Assembly (NCBI RefSeq): GCF_001715295.1
Contig: NZ_MDKB01000002.1
Coordinates: 1,510,313-1,574,312, forward strand
Direction of reading: 5' to 3'
Source of the DNA: Streptomyces griseus
Lineage (GTDB): Bacteria > Actinomycetota > Actinomycetes > Streptomycetales > Streptomycetaceae
Length of the DNA: 64,000 nt
The position numbers were made by a program, and so were the translations under genes. Each line of letters begins with the position of its first letter. The first letter of the stretch is position 1. Under the pieces are notes generated by a model. It saw only the letters and a program-made list of their open reading frames with translations. It was not told the origin of the DNA and searched no databases. Of this stretch, positions 1 to 7,392 are shown piece after piece.

Positions 1-17
1 GCCGGAGGGTTCTTCGG

Positions 18-298
18 GGCGAGGCCCCGTGGACCCGACCCGGGAGTCCTACCGGGCCAGGATCCACGGACGGGAGGTCGAGGGCCTCACCGGGGGCACT
101 CCGTGGACGGGGAGCGGGGGCCTGCCGGGCGACGATCCGCGGAGGGGAGGTCCACGGCCTCACCGGGGGCACTCCGTGGACCGGGATCGGGGGCCTACCG
201 GGCCAGGATCCACAGACGGCGGGTCGAGGGCATCACCGGGGGCACTCCGTGGCGGGGGCGGGGGTCCTTCGGGCGAGGCTCCGTGACGGGAACCTGGC
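18..298. repeat. 73-bp tandem repeat, about four copies
   Basis: Near-identical units begin at 18, 91, 164 and 237, giving an exact 73-base period; the last copy is partial. Each later unit opens with CGGGGGCACTCCGTGG and carries an internal GGCCTACCGGGCCAGGATCC-like block. The array fills the space after the dnaX stop (308) and continues to the window edge. No convincing gene lies in it, and the frames open through it are by-products of the period and GC content. Confidence 0.85.
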
Positions 299-307
299 GC
301 CCCTCCC

Positions 308-2602
308 CTACTCGTTCGTGAACTCCTCGACCACCGTGGCCCCCAGCTCGCGGACGATCAGGTCGTGACCGGAGAGGGCGGAGTCCACCAGGTCCGGATC
401 GTCCGCCTCCGCGGTGTCGTCCTCAGGCGCGACCGCACGCGGAGGCTCGGCGGCGGACCGTTCGTAGCCCTGCCGTTCGTAGCCCTGCCGTTCGTAGCCC
501 TGCCGTTCCTGGGCCTGCTGCTCGGGCCGTCCCGGCTGCTGGGAAGGCGGCTGCTGCTGGGCCGGTGACTGCTGCTGCGCGGGGGCGGGCCGGGACGGTT
601 CGTACGGCGCGGCCTGCGGAGCGGGCGCGGGCTGGTACGGAGCGGAGGCCGGGGGCCGGCCCCCTCCACCACCGCCACCGGTCTGCGGGGGCAGGCCGCC
701 GCCACCCGACGGATCGACGACCGCGTCGACCCGCCACGTGGCGTTGAACTGCTCGGCGAGGGCCTGCTTGAGCACCTCCTCGCTGCCACTGCTGGAGAAG
801 GTGTCGCGGGCGCCGGCGTTCAGGAACCCGAGCTGCAGTGTGGTGCCGTCGAATCCGGTGACCTGGGCGTTCTGACTGAGAAGGATCCAGGTGAACCGGC
901 GGCGGTTCTTGACGGCCTCCAGGATGTCCGGCCACATGGCGCGGACCTGTGCCGCGCCCTGCGCCATGTCCTGCCCGCCCGCCGCGGGCGCCTGGGGGGC
1001 GGCCGGGGCCGGAGCGGGGGCGGCCGGCGTGGCCGCCTGCGGGGGTGCGGGCGGCGTACGGCCCGGCGCGGAGGCGGTCGGCCATCCACCGGGCCGGCGG
1101 GCAGCCTCCGGGCCGTTCGTGCCACCGCCCGGCCCCGCCGCCGCGGGCCAGGCCCCGGGTCGCTGGCCTCCGGCCGGGGCACCGGCCGGAGACGGCTGGC
1201 CGTGGGCCTGCGGGGCGGGCGCTGCTTCCGTGCGCGGCTGCTGCACGGGCTGCTGGGCCGGCGCCGCCTCGGGGGCAGGGGGCACGTCACGCGGCAGGCC
1301 GGCCGGGGCGCCGACGGGCGCCTCGCCGCGCACGGCCGCGCGCGCAGCGGCGGGACCGCCGCCGGGCAGCCCTGCGTCGGCCGCATGGGCTTCGGGCCCC
1401 GGTACGTACCCCATGGCGGGCCCTGCCCCCGCGGCGGCGAAGGACGCCCCGCGCTCCAGGCGGTCCAGCCGGGCCTGCAGCGAACGCTCGTCGTCGAAGG
1501 CGGCGGGCAGCAGCACCCGGGCACAGATCAGCTCCACCTGGAGCCGCGGGGAGGTCGCCCCGCGCATCTCCGTGAGTCCCTCGTTGACCAGGTCGGCGGC
1601 CCTGCTCAGCTCCGCGGCACCGAAGACGGCCGCCTGGTCCTGCATCCGCTGGACCACGTCGGCGGGGGCGTCGATGAGTCCCTTGTCCCCGGCGTCGGGC
1701 ACCGCGGCCAGAATCACCAGGTCGCGCAGGCGCTCCAGCAGGTCGGCGACGAAGCGCCGCGGGTCGTTCCCGCCCTCGATCACCCGGTCCACGACCTCGA
1801 AGGCCGCAGCCCCGTCGCCCGCCGCGAAGGCGTCCACGATGGAGTCGAGCAGGGAGCCGTCCGTATATCCGAGGAGCGAGGTCGCCATGGCGTATGTCAC
1901 ACCCTCGTCGCCCGCCCCGGCCAGCAACTGGTCCATGACGGACATGGAGTCACGCACGGACCCGGCCCCGGCGCGCACGACGAGCGGCAGCACCCCGTCC
2001 TCGACGAAGCTGTTCTCCTTGCCGCACACCTCCGCGAGGTAGCCCCGCAGCGTCCCGGGCGGAACCAGCCGGAAGGGGTAGTGGTGCGTACGCGACCGGA
2101 TCGTGCCGATGACCTTCTCGGGCTCCGTGGTCGCGAAGATGAACTTGAGATGCTCCGGCGGCTCCTCGACCACCTTCAGCAGGGCGTTGAACCCGGCCGG
2201 GGTGACCATGTGCGCCTCGTCGATGATGTAGATCTTGTACCGGCTCGAGGCGGGGCCGAAGAACGCCTTCTCCCGCAGGTCACGGGCGTCGTCCACACCA
2301 CCGTGGGAAGCGGCGTCGATCTCGATGACGTCGATCGAACCCGGCCCGTTGCGCGCGAGGTCCCGGCAGGACTGGCACTCCCCGCACGGGGTGGGTGTCG
2401 GACCCTGCTCGCAGTTCAGACAGCGGGCCAGGATGCGCGCACTGGTGGTCTTCCCGCAGCCACGCGGCCCGCTGAACAGGTACGCGTGATTGACCCGGTT
2501 GTTCCTCAGGGCCTGCTGCAACGGATCAGTGACATGCTCCTGACCGATGACCTCGGCGAAGGACTCGGGGCGATAGCGGCGGTACAGCGCAAGGGACGAC
2601 AC
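308..2602 (-). CDS. dnaX: DNA polymerase III subunit gamma/tau
   Basis: This is the clamp-loader subunit that opens the beta clamp and, through its tail, ties the loader to polymerase and helicase. An N-terminal AAA+ module shows Walker A GPRGCGKTT near residue 45, a four-cysteine zinc module (CLNC...CGEC..C), Walker B IYIIDEAHM and sensor/arginine finger ATTEPEKVIGTIRSR. From about residue 400 the protein is a Pro/Ala/Gln-rich linker with a tau-like C-terminal part and a GYERQ tandem repeat. I chose the GTG at 2602 because the product then begins SSLALYRRYRPESF as in the family; a TTG at 2632 would add ten residues. The SRP RNA gene lies just upstream on the same strand, a common actinomycete arrangement. 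No obvious gamma frameshift site was identified. Confidence 0.96.
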   Translation of the reverse strand: MSSLALYRRYRPESFAEVIGQEHVTDPLQQALRNNRVNHAYLFSGPRGCGKTTSARILARCLNCEQGPTPTPCGECQSCRDLARNGPGSIDVIEIDAASHGGVDDARDLREKAFFGPASSRYKIYIIDEAHMVTPAGFNALLKVVEEPPEHLKFIFATTEPEKVIGTIRSRTHHYPFRLVPPGTLRGYLAEVCGKENSFVEDGVLPLVVRAGAGSVRDSMSVMDQLLAGAGDEGVTYAMATSLLGYTDGSLLDSIVDAFAAGDGAAAFEVVDRVIEGGNDPRRFVADLLERLRDLVILAAVPDAGDKGLIDAPADVVQRMQDQAAVFGAAELSRAADLVNEGLTEMRGATSPRLQVELICARVLLPAAFDDERSLQARLDRLERGASFAAAGAGPAMGYVPGPEAHAADAGLPGGGPAAARAAVRGEAPVGAPAGLPRDVPPAPEAAPAQQPVQQPRTEAAPAPQAHGQPSPAGAPAGGQRPGAWPAAAGPGGGTNGPEAARRPGGWPTASAPGRTPPAPPQAATPAAPAPAPAAPQAPAAGGQDMAQGAAQVRAMWPDILEAVKNRRRFTWILLSQNAQVTGFDGTTLQLGFLNAGARDTFSSSGSEEVLKQALAEQFNATWRVDAVVDPSGGGGLPPQTGGGGGGGRPPASAPYQPAPAPQAAPYEPSRPAPAQQQSPAQQQPPSQQPGRPEQQAQERQGYERQGYERQGYERSAAEPPRAVAPEDDTAEADDPDLVDSALSGHDLIVRELGATVVEEFTNE
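457..515 (-). repeat. 15-bp tandem repeat in the dnaX tail
   Basis: Three perfect copies of a 15-base unit encode GYERQ-GYERQ-GYERS in the low-complexity C-terminal region of DnaX, with a partial fourth copy (QERQ). In-frame length change here would be tolerated by a disordered linker. Confidence 0.8.
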
Positions 2603-2683
2603 ATCTACGAGGTTATCGGGGCGGACCGACAACCGGCCCCGCCCTGGATGTGATGCCCGACGAGGCCCGCACCCCGGGCACGC

Positions 2684-2782
2684 AAGGGCCCCCCACGCAC
2701 CCGCCAGAGCCGACCTACCCTTGCTGCCTTCCGGCCCTGGGGGAGTTCAGTCAGATAGCGCCACGTGAGGGGCTGACGCCCA
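2684..2782 (-). ncRNA. ffs: Bacterial small SRP RNA (4.5S type)
   Basis: On the minus strand the sequence contains the universal SRP core: CAGGGCCGGAAGGCAGCAAGG, which holds the GGAA tetraloop and the A-rich asymmetric bulge that bind Ffh, followed by GTAGGTCGGCTCTGG. Flanking GC-rich arms pair to give the single hairpin of about 100 nt. It sits between dnaX and tRNA-Ser. The ends are approximate because they are set by pairing only. Confidence 0.92.
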
Positions 2783-2908
2783 CCTTAACCGATCCCCGCC
2801 CCCCGCCGTCCACCCGCTCCCCGCCGGAGTCGGCCGGCGGAGCCCTCCGGAACGATCTCCGGGGAACGTGTTCGCGAGCACCCTCCAACGTCTTGTATTG
2901 TTTGCGGC

Positions 2909-2996
2909 GGAGGATTCGCCTAGTGGCCTAGGGCGCACGCTTGGAAAGCGTGTTGGGGGCAACCCCTCACGAGTTCGAATCTCGTATCCTCCGCCA
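2909..2996 (+). tRNA. tRNA-Ser (GGA anticodon)
   Basis: A complete class II tRNA. The acceptor arm GGAGGAT pairs with ATCCTCC, the anticodon loop CTTGGAAAG reads GGA (codon UCC), a long variable arm GTTGGGGGCAACCCC is present, the T arm is GAGTTCGAATCTC, and CCA is encoded. Part of its 3' half is duplicated at 4327-4377. Confidence 0.97.
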
Positions 2997-3014
2997 TTGC
3001 TCTCACCGGGCAAT

Positions 3015-3056
3015 ACGTCGAAGGGCCCCACCGCTCGCGGTGGGGCCCTTCGACGT
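3015..3056 (+). terminator. Terminator after tRNA-Ser(GGA)
   Basis: A perfect hairpin with stem CGTCGAAGGGCCCCACCGC, loop TCGC and the complementary arm follows the tRNA at 20 nt. There is no long T-run, which is usual for Streptomyces. Confidence 0.85.
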
Positions 3057-3059
3057 TGT

Positions 3060-3081
3060 GGTCTCAGTTTTGGTCTCATTC
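3060..3081 (+). repeat. Island repeat copy 1 (GGTCTCA-type)
   Basis: GGTCTCAGTTTTGGTCTCATTC, itself two GGTCTCA half-units, lies just past the tRNA terminator. Near-identical copies occur at 4211-4232 and 4757-4778. The spacing suggests island borders or secondary attachment sites; that role is inferred. Confidence 0.8.
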
Positions 3082-3445
3082 ATTTCCGACATTCAATACA
3101 TTTCAGCCATGCGGCGAACGCCCCCTCTGCCGGTGATCAGAGGTCACGCATCGAGTACGCCCCGACCCCGGCCCGAGACGCCCTGAAGCGGCTCTCCTCG
3201 TGCCATCAGGCCAGCGGAACACCACGCCATGCTGGAGTGGCTCGGGCTTCGGTCCGCCACGGAATTCGCCCCTGCCCGCTTTGCACCGGATGAGGCCAAA
3301 CTCGGCTGCTGCGATTCACGGCACCGTGAAGACCAGCCGTCCGCCACCAGCCGTTCACGGCCCTGGATGCCACCGACCCTGCCGCGCTTGGACAAGGACG
3401 TATGGGTCGACCGTCCGTCCCCGGCCTTCGGGTCTTGGGCGTCGA
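3082..3445. other. Non-coding stretch inside the tRNA-Ser island
   Basis: This stretch lies between repeat copy 1 and the PIN-domain gene. No frame gives a recognisable protein. A short frame around 3150-3190 reads EYAPTPARDALKRL, which vaguely recalls a RelE/ParE start but breaks off at once. I treat it as decayed or non-coding DNA. Confidence 0.5.
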
Positions 3446-3859
3446 CTACACGGCGACGAGGCGCACTCTGTCGCCGCAGAGCTTCGTCATGTCGTCGATG
3501 TCCGAGGTGAGCATGACGACCGGGCGGCGCTGCCGCAGCGCCATCTCGGCCACGGCAGCGTCGATGGCGTATTTGTGACCATGCAGCCCGGCGTTGATCA
3601 GCATGGCTGAGGCGGCCCTGGCCTCCTCGTCGCCGATGTGCACGATCCGCACGCCGGACAGGACCCAGGCAAGTCGTGCCTTGTCGGTCCGGCGATGCAC
3701 CGCTTCGATGATGGTGAGTGCGCTGATGACCACCTCCATGCCCCGCTTGCGGGCTTCGGCGATGAGGGCGACGACGGGCTCGTGATCACTGACGAACTTC
3801 GACAGGCCCTCGCAGTCGAGAACGAGGGTGCCTTCGTGGCTCAGCTTGCGGCGGGCCAC
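3446..3859 (-). CDS. PIN-domain toxin, VapC-like
   Basis: A 137-residue protein of PIN-domain size. Conserved acidic residues occur at the expected places: Asp15 in LVLDCEG, Glu in the TIIEAVHRR helix, and Asp residues in YAIDAAVAE and LTSDIDDM, which would bind metal for RNA cleavage. PIN toxins of type II systems cut tRNA or rRNA. Its start lies inside the 3' end of the upstream antitoxin-like gene (19-bp overlap), so the two are probably translationally coupled. It sits in the small island downstream of tRNA-Ser(GGA). The N-terminus ARRKLSHEG before the first strand is slightly longer than usual. The RNA target cannot be read from sequence. Confidence 0.85.
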   Translation of the reverse strand: MARRKLSHEGTLVLDCEGLSKFVSDHEPVVALIAEARKRGMEVVISALTIIEAVHRRTDKARLAWVLSGVRIVHIGDEEARAASAMLINAGLHGHKYAIDAAVAEMALRQRRPVVMLTSDIDDMTKLCGDRVRLVAV

Positions 3860-4125
3860 TGCCCCTCCTCCGCGAACACCTCGTCGAAGACCCGGCGTGC
3901 CCGCTCCTGCTCCTCCTCGGAGATCGCCCCCTGGCGGCGTTCGTAATCGGCCAGGTACTCATCCAAGATCTGACCGCGCAGCTCGCGCTCCACCGCTTCG
4001 GTGATGAACGCGGAGAACTCACGCTTGCCGACCCGTCGGCGGATCGCCTCCGCCGTCCCCTCAGGGAGGGAGAGACTGACCCTGGTGGCTGGCCCTTCGC
4101 CGACGCTGTAAGGAAAGTCGCTCAT
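3841..4125 (-). CDS. Ribbon-helix-helix antitoxin, VapB-like
   Basis: A 94-residue protein. The N-terminal part ATRVSLSLPEGTAEAIRRRV followed by FSAFITEAVEREL has the beta-strand/two-helix pattern of a ribbon-helix-helix DNA-binding domain. The acidic C-terminal helix (LADYERRQGAISEEEQERA) is the kind of segment that wraps a PIN toxin. It precedes and overlaps the toxin gene. I use the ATG at 4125, which begins MSDFPYS; the frame is open further upstream, but that extension has no family-like sequence. It probably represses its own promoter in the DNA just above 4126. Confidence 0.82.
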   Translation of the reverse strand: MSDFPYSVGEGPATRVSLSLPEGTAEAIRRRVGKREFSAFITEAVERELRGQILDEYLADYERRQGAISEEEQERARRVFDEVFAEEGQWPAAS

Positions 4126-4210
4126 GGGGCCCAACGTTATCAAACAAGTAGGAATCTGACTGGGATGCAGCACCCACCGAACGACGCGGGCCGTCCACCC
4201 GTCACCTCGT

Positions 4211-4232
4211 GGTCTCAGTTCTGGTCTCATTC
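4211..4232 (+). repeat. Island repeat copy 2 (GGTCTCA-type)
   Basis: GGTCTCAGTTCTGGTCTCATTC differs from copy 1 (3060-3081) at one base. With copy 1 it brackets the VapBC-like pair. Confidence 0.8.
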
Positions 4233-4326
4233 GCTCGGGTTCAGCTGTGTCCGGACGCCGCTGGACAGCCCTCTCCACGGCTGGTCAGCACACCCACGAC
4301 CACCTCCGGAATCTCGGACGAACATG

Positions 4327-4377
4327 TGGAAAGCGTGTTGGGGGAACCCCTCACGAGTTCGAATCCGATTCTTCCGC
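4327..4377 (+). repeat. Degenerate duplicate of the tRNA-Ser(GGA) 3' half
   Basis: From the anticodon loop (TGGAAAGCG) through the variable and T arms the sequence repeats 2942-2980 with one missing base in the variable arm. It then continues with a degraded acceptor match ending TTCCGC. Identity beginning at the anticodon loop is the hallmark of tyrosine-integrase attachment in a tRNA gene. I read it as the far attachment site of a mostly lost element. Confidence 0.85.
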
Positions 4378-4746
4378 GACGACGCCGACCCGTACGGATG
4401 GGATCAGGCCGCCACAGCAGGGCTCATCGCGACCTGCCCCGTTACCGAGCTGGAGTTCTTCTACAGCGCCCGCTCCGCCGCCGACCGTGCGCGCGGCATC
4501 GAGGACATGCGGCTGCTGTTCGGCTGGGTGCCCGTCGATGACCGCGCGTACGACCGCGCCTGGCGGGTTCAGGAGCTGCTGACCCAACGCGGTCGGCACC
4601 GCAGTGCAGGAGCTGTCGACCTCGTCGTCGCCGCCACAGCGGAACTCCAGGGGCTGACCCTCCTGCACCGCGACCACGACTTCGAATGTATCGCCGCAAT
4701 CACCGGTCAGGCCATGCAGTGGTACGGCCCGGTGTCCGGTAAATGA
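4366..4746 (+). pseudogene. PIN-domain toxin lacking its N-terminus
   Basis: The open frame reads RFFRDDADPYGWDQ... and then TELEFFYSARSAADR, GAVDLVVAATAEL and LHRDHDFECIA, which are the second, third and fourth conserved blocks of a PIN/VapC protein. The first strand with the leading Asp is missing: its place is taken by the degenerate tRNA copy. The frame can be opened from an ATG at 4324 whose first codons lie in tRNA-derived sequence, so a chimeric product is formally possible. No antitoxin gene precedes it. Most likely a toxin gene cut by the island boundary. It is distinct from the intact PIN gene at 3446-3859. Confidence 0.75.
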
Positions 4747-4756
4747 ACGATCGCCT

Positions 4757-4778
4757 GGTCTCGGTTCCGGTCTCATTC
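4757..4778 (+). repeat. Island repeat copy 3 (GGTCTCG/GGTCTCA)
   Basis: GGTCTCGGTTCCGGTCTCATTC is a third copy of the 22-bp island repeat, 11 bases after the stop of the truncated PIN gene, and marks the probable right edge of the accessory patch. Confidence 0.75.
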
Positions 4779-4945
4779 GCAGGTGTTCACCACAGTTCAT
4801 CGAGCCTGTAAACGCCGGCTCCGCCACAGGTCCAGACGCCCGCGACTGCTGCCGAACGGCCGAGCTTCGGTGAGGTGCCGCAGGGGAGCGCGCCCGCCGG
4901 AATCGTCGGGACAGCAGTCAGATGCCGCCGCTACGATCGCCCGCC

Positions 4946-5899
4946 ATGGACTGGGTCGAGCGCACTGCGCAGTTGAGGCAGTGGACGAGAAGCGGGACGC
5001 GGGCGCCGCACAAGCCGTTGCTGTTCCTGTACGCGCTGAGCCGGTTCCAGCGGGACGCCGATGACGAGCTGCTGTACAGCGCCGTGGAGAGGGATCTGCA
5101 GGGTCTGCTCGCCGAGTACGGCCCCGGTAACCGGAGCACACCCGCCTATCCCTTCCACCACTTGGTGAGTGACGGCGTGTGGGAGGTACGCACCGAGCGC
5201 GGGCCGGGCAGCCCCGGGACCGGGGTGAGGGAACTGCGCGCGAGCGGCGCCGCCGGGCGGCTGACGCCCGAACTGCGGGCGGCGCTGCGGCGGGAGCCGT
5301 CCCTGCTCGGCCGGATGGCTCGGGTACTGCTCGATCTGAACTTCCCGCCGTCCCTTCACAGCGAGCTGTGCGAAGCCGTCGGCCTGGGGCTGGAGGAGGC
5401 CGAGACCGGACCGCTCTCGGCTGCGCGCAGGCGGCGGGACCGACGGATGCGGGAGGTGGTCCTGACTGCCTACGAGTACCGGTGTGCTTTCTGCGGGTAC
5501 GACGGCAGGATCGGCGCGGTGCCGGTCGGACTCGAGGCGGCTCATGTGCGCTGGTGGGCGTTCGGCGGACCGGACGACGTCGAGAACGGGCTGTGTCTGT
5601 GCTCGCTTCACCACAAGCTGTTCGACAAAGGCGTACTCGGTCTCGGCGAGGGCCGTGGTGAGGACCCCGGCGAGGGCCTTGGTGGAAACCTCGGCGACGG
5701 CCGTGGCGACAGCCACCGCATCCTGGTGTCCCGGAACTTCGTCGGCCGCAGCGCCGCCGCCCGCGAGCACGTGATCGTGCTCGCCGGCCGTCCGGTGATC
5801 GGCCCCCAGCCGGGGGTCCGGGCCGTCGCCGCCGCCCATCGTTCCTGGCACACCAGCCAGGTCTTCCACGGGAGCCCACGTCCTGCTGCGGCTGTCTGA
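4946..5899 (+). CDS. SBD-HNH type restriction endonuclease (phosphorothioate-DNA sensing)
   Basis: A 317-residue protein with the layout of SprMcrA-like type IV enzymes. The N-terminal half (DWVERTAQLRQW, APHKPLLFLYAL, YPFHHLVSDGVWEV) matches the sulfur-binding domain that recognises phosphorothioate DNA. The C-terminal half is an HNH nuclease: CAFCGY, LEAAHVRWW and ENGLCLCSLHHKLFD supply the zinc cysteines and catalytic histidines. Such proteins cut incoming DNA carrying Dnd-type sulfur modification; specificity here is inferred from family. I chose the ATG at 4946 (MDWVERTAQ) over one eight codons upstream. A Gly/Glu/Asp-rich run of about 22 residues interrupts the segment after the HNH motif. 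No dnd or methylase gene is present, as expected for a stand-alone enzyme. It adjoins the tRNA-Ser island. Confidence 0.85.
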   Translation: MDWVERTAQLRQWTRSGTRAPHKPLLFLYALSRFQRDADDELLYSAVERDLQGLLAEYGPGNRSTPAYPFHHLVSDGVWEVRTERGPGSPGTGVRELRASGAAGRLTPELRAALRREPSLLGRMARVLLDLNFPPSLHSELCEAVGLGLEEAETGPLSAARRRRDRRMREVVLTAYEYRCAFCGYDGRIGAVPVGLEAAHVRWWAFGGPDDVENGLCLCSLHHKLFDKGVLGLGEGRGEDPGEGLGGNLGDGRGDSHRILVSRNFVGRSAAAREHVIVLAGRPVIGPQPGVRAVAAAHRSWHTSQVFHGSPRPAAAV

Positions 5900-6295
5900 C
5901 AGAAGGGGCCGGCCCACGACGGCAGCCCCCCGTCTTCCCATCGACCGCGGCCGCGACGGGGTCACCCGTACCCTGCCCGTCAGTCACGGCGCGGCACCGG
6001 GCGTCTCCGTCCGGGGCGACGCGTCCGGGGCGGCGGTTCCGGTCAGCCGCCGAGATCGCGGAACACCTGCGCCCGGCTCGCGGACGGGGACCCCGGCCGC
6101 CGGTCACCGGGTAGCTGACCCGTTTCGCCGGGGCACGGTGCCGGGTTCGGCTGCCTCGACTAGGTGCTGAGGAGAAGAGTGATCACGGGGCGGAGGAGCC
6201 GCACGCAGCGTGCCGAAGGCATGTGGCCGAAACCCGGGGCATACGCCGTGCGGCCACTCCCGCCCCGGGCGCCGGTCACCCCCGCGGTGGAGGGC
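5900..6295. other. Intergenic region, no gene seen
   Basis: This space lies between the HNH nuclease and the convergent VOC gene. Long frames run through it on both strands, but none has family-like sequence or a good start. No clear hairpin or tRNA was found. Confidence 0.5.
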
Positions 6296-6715
6296 TCAGC
6301 GCAGTTCCTGGATGCGGATCTGGTTGCCCGCGGGATCGCGGAAGGCGCAGTCGCGCACGCCGTACGGCTGCTCGGTCGGCTCCTGGATCACCTCGGCGTC
6401 GCCCGCCTGCACCCGCTCGAACGTGGCGTCGAGGTCCTTGGTGGCCAGCAGGATCCAGCCGTAGGTTCCCTTGGCCATCATCTCGGTGACGGTGCGGCGC
6501 TCGTCGTCGGTGATCCCGGGATCGGCGCCGGGGGGCGCGAGGAGGAGGGAGGTCTCGGGCCGGCCGGCGGGGCCGACCGTGATCCAGCGCATCGCGCCGG
6601 ACCCGACGTCGCTGCGGACCTCGAAGCCGAGGGTGTCACGGTAGAACGCGAGGGCGGCCTCGGGGTCGTCGTGCGGAAGAACGCTCGTGTGAATGGTGAT
6701 GTCCATGGCGGACAC
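6296..6715 (-). CDS. VOC-family (glyoxalase/bleomycin-resistance fold) protein
   Basis: A single-domain protein of 139 residues with the VOC pattern: an opening strand TIHTSVLPHDDPEAALAFYRDTLGF, a middle strand WITVGP..., and a closing strand VRDCAFRDPAGNQIRIQE. VOC proteins use paired beta-alpha-beta-beta-beta units to bind metal and small molecules; the substrate is not evident. The start lies directly after the stop of the AraC-type regulator gene, so the two are probably one transcript. AraC/VOC pairs of this kind are common in Streptomyces. An internal ATG at 6706 is an alternative start. Confidence 0.85.
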   Translation of the reverse strand: MSAMDITIHTSVLPHDDPEAALAFYRDTLGFEVRSDVGSGAMRWITVGPAGRPETSLLLAPPGADPGITDDERRTVTEMMAKGTYGWILLATKDLDATFERVQAGDAEVIQEPTEQPYGVRDCAFRDPAGNQIRIQELR

Positions 6716-6716
6716 G

Positions 6717-7160
6717 CTATTCCGGCCGGCCGGGGCGTGCTTCTCGATTCCTGACCGGTCTGGTCACCTGCTTCGCCACACAGGACGGCAGCCCCTCGGT
6801 CGCCTGCGCCGCCAGCCGCCGGTAGGTGCTGGGCGGCATGCCGACCAGCTCGGTGAACCGGGTACTGAACGTCCCCAGGGACGAGCAGCCGACCGTGAAG
6901 CAGACCTCGGTGACGCTGAGGTCGCCCCGGCGGAGCAACGCCATCGCCCGCTCGACACGGCGGGTCATGAGGTAGCTGTACGGCGACTCGCCGTAGGCCT
7001 GGCGGAACTCGCGGCTGAGGTGGCCGGCCGACATGTGCGCACCCCGGGCGAGGGCTTCGACGTCCAGCGGCTGCGCGTACTCCCGGTCGATCCGGTCGCG
7101 GACGCGGCGCAGCCGCGCGAGGTCGCTCAGGCGCTGCGCGGTGACGGGTCTGCTGCTCAC
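6717..7160 (-). CDS. AraC-family transcriptional regulator
   Basis: A short regulator of 147 residues consisting almost wholly of the AraC/XylS DNA-binding domain. It has two helix-turn-helix motifs, the first around ALARGAHMSAGHLSREFRQAYGESP and the second around VTEVCFTVGCSSLGTFSTRFTELVG, followed by PSTYRR. The GTG at 7160 (VSSRPVTAQR) is chosen because the frame upstream runs into tandem-repeat DNA. It lacks an effector-binding domain. It precedes and is coupled to the VOC gene at 6715, which is its likely target. The tail ends VRNREARPGRPE, a sequence that recurs as a remnant upstream of the second VOC gene. Confidence 0.88.
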   Translation of the reverse strand: MSSRPVTAQRLSDLARLRRVRDRIDREYAQPLDVEALARGAHMSAGHLSREFRQAYGESPYSYLMTRRVERAMALLRRGDLSVTEVCFTVGCSSLGTFSTRFTELVGMPPSTYRRLAAQATEGLPSCVAKQVTRPVRNREARPGRPE

Positions 7161-7218
7161 CTGCGCGATCGTGCCACGCGGGGCGGGGCTTGCCCAGTCG
7201 TATCGATCAGGTCGACCG

Positions 7219-7345
7219 TACGGCGGGCGGCCCGCACGAGAGGCAGCCCGGCGGGCAGCCGGTACGGCGGGTGGCCCGTACGAGAGGCAGCCCGGCGGGC
7301 AGCCGGTACGGCGGGTGGCCCGTACGAGAGGCAGTCCGGACGACG
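7219..7345. repeat. 44-bp tandem repeat, about 2.7 copies
   Basis: The unit CGAGAGGCAGCCCGGCGGGC followed by AGCCGGTACGGCGGGTGGCC and CGTA recurs with a 44-base period, with degenerate edges. It fills the gap between the AraC gene and the second VOC gene. Confidence 0.8.
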
Positions 7346-7392
7346 GGCAGTCCGTACGGCGGGCGGCGCGGTCGGCCGTCAGCGGGCCGGTG

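Noticed and set aside
18..298. CRISPR array
   Set aside because: The units are contiguous 73-base tandem repeats with no unique spacers and no cas genes nearby.
1202..2653. Long plus-strand frame opposite dnaX
   Set aside because: It mirrors dnaX codons; high third-position GC opens antisense frames. No start context or family-like sequence.
3140..3200. RelE/ParE toxin start (EYAPTPARDALKRL)
   Set aside because: Only about 14 residues resemble a toxin start, with no continuation and no start codon context.
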